Positions 6,815 to 7,129 of a DNA stretch of 7,129 bases are shown here, one piece after another. Below the pieces are notes generated by a model. It searched no databases, was not told the origin of the DNA, and saw only the letters and a list, made by a program, of their open reading frames with translations. The translations under genes and the position numbers were made by a program. How positions within the stretch are numbered: the stretch's first letter is position 1; every line of letters begins with the position of its first letter. The stretch is from Nitrospira sp. (GTDB lineage: Bacteria > Nitrospirota > Nitrospiria > Nitrospirales > Nitrospiraceae), in NCBI GenBank assembly GCA_015904075.1, contig JABMDH010000094.1, positions 1 to 7,129 of the forward strand, given 5' to 3'.

Positions 6815-6950
6815 GTCTGGACCTGTACGTGGGCTAACTTGTCTCTCTGGCAGGTTGGCAAATCTCCAAAGTACGACACGAAAGCCCTGTCGATTTCAGA
6901 CTTGCTCAACGACTATCTTGTAACAAGTTACTCCAGCCACCCCTATTTCT
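6815..6950 (+). other. Intergenic gap between the RND permease and the VOC gene
   Basis: This stretch of about 136 bp holds no ORF I would call. There is no clear factor-independent terminator after the permease: the best hairpin (CGACA 6874-6878 with TGTCG 6888-6892) has only five pairs and no T-run. A short near-palindrome, CTTGT-A-ACAAG, lies at 6917-6927, and its right arm pairs again with TAACTTGT at 6835-6842. It may hold the promoter of the VOC gene, but no convincing -35/-10 pair is seen. Confidence 0.5.
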
Positions 6951-6957
6951 AAGGAGG
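6951..6957 (+). promoter_or_regulatory. Strong Shine-Dalgarno sequence of the VOC gene
   Basis: AAGGAGG, a near-perfect anti-16S match, ends five bases before ATG 6963. It is the clearest ribosome binding site in the window. It shows that the reading frame interrupted by TAG at 7086 was built to be translated well. A second ATG at 6958 is too close to it to be the start. Confidence 0.85.
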
Positions 6958-6962
6958 ATGCC

Positions 6963-7129
6963 ATGGCCACAAAGAAGAAGGCGCAGAAGGCAAAGGGAAA
7001 AGAAACCTCAGCCAGTCTGGTCTGGTTCGAGATCCCGGCGGATAGTATCGACCGGGCGAAGAAGTTCTATGGGTCGCTGTTCGGCTAGAAATTTGCCAAG
7101 TTACCGGCGGCGGTCCAGGACTATTGGCA
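6963..7129 (+). pseudogene. VOC/glyoxalase-bleomycin-resistance family gene interrupted by an in-frame TAG; 3' end beyond the window
   Basis: From ATG 6963 the frame reads MATKKKAQKAKGKE, a Lys-rich leader, then VWFEIPADSIDRAKKFYGS and LFG (about residues 20-41). This is the standard first beta-alpha unit of VOC-fold proteins (glyoxalase I/extradiol dioxygenase superfamily), which act in the cytosol on small molecules, often with a metal. TAG at 7086-7088 follows, and the same frame continues KFAKLPAAVQDYW to the window end, again family-like. Relatives usually have Trp after FG (FGWKF), so TGG to TAG, one G-to-A change, explains the stop. As sequenced, only a 41-residue product is made, too short to fold as a VOC domain. 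A sequencing error is the main alternative. Reinitiation is unlikely because no ATG follows in view. The specific substrate cannot be told. Confidence 0.8.

Noticed and set aside
6874..6892. Possible terminator hairpin after the permease
   Set aside because: The stem has only five pairs with a nine-base loop and no following T-run, so it does not look like a factor-independent terminator.
7086..7088. TAG as a reassigned sense codon (recoded amber)
   Set aside because: The PilZ-like gene ends in TAG at its natural terminus, so amber is used as a normal stop here. No suppressor tRNA or recoding element is visible.

Overview
This is a 7.1 kb bacterial window of about 58% G+C, densely coding and typical of a Gram-negative (diderm) chromosome. 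A two-gene RND efflux system shows there is an outer membrane. The overall look of the proteins (a UbiH-like FAD enzyme, a small PilZ-like protein, a Lys-rich N-terminus on a VOC protein) resembles Nitrospira/Nitrospirota. That placement is an impression from sequence style, not something the window proves.

Layout. The left third is read on the minus strand, in transcription order: tag (DNA-3-methyladenine glycosylase I, stop at 1679), a small PilZ-like protein (1492 to 1118), a possible 35-codon GTG-start small ORF (998 to 891), and an FAD-dependent monooxygenase-type oxidoreductase (894 to the window edge, 3' end missing). The last gene is easy to overlook because it has no stop inside the window, but it has all three FAD motifs of its family. 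From about 2270 to 2478 lies a divergent intergenic region with an 8-7-8 inverted repeat. It is followed on the plus strand by an RND periplasmic adaptor (2479-3606) and, 4 bp later, an RND inner-membrane permease (3611-6814). No outer-membrane channel gene or regulator is in the window. At the right edge a VOC/glyoxalase-like gene starts behind a strong ribosome binding site at 6963 and meets an in-frame TAG after 41 codons.

How the genes work together. The adaptor and permease form a proton-driven tripartite pump (MexH/MexI-like) that would need a TolC/OprM-type channel from elsewhere in the genome. Tag repairs alkylated bases. The FAD enzyme and the VOC protein are probably independent of the pump. 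I see no sign of a multi-gene novel system.

Main anomalies. (1) A perfect in-frame 99-bp tandem duplication inside the permease repeats the third transmembrane helix, which should disturb the topology of everything after it. (2) An amber codon in the VOC gene sits where the family almost always has Trp. Both lie within 2.4 kb and are either recent inactivating mutations or sequence/assembly errors. Smaller points are a MerR-operator-like inverted repeat before the pump, a possible translationally coupled small protein before the FAD enzyme, and a PilZ-type c-di-GMP motif in the small minus-strand protein.
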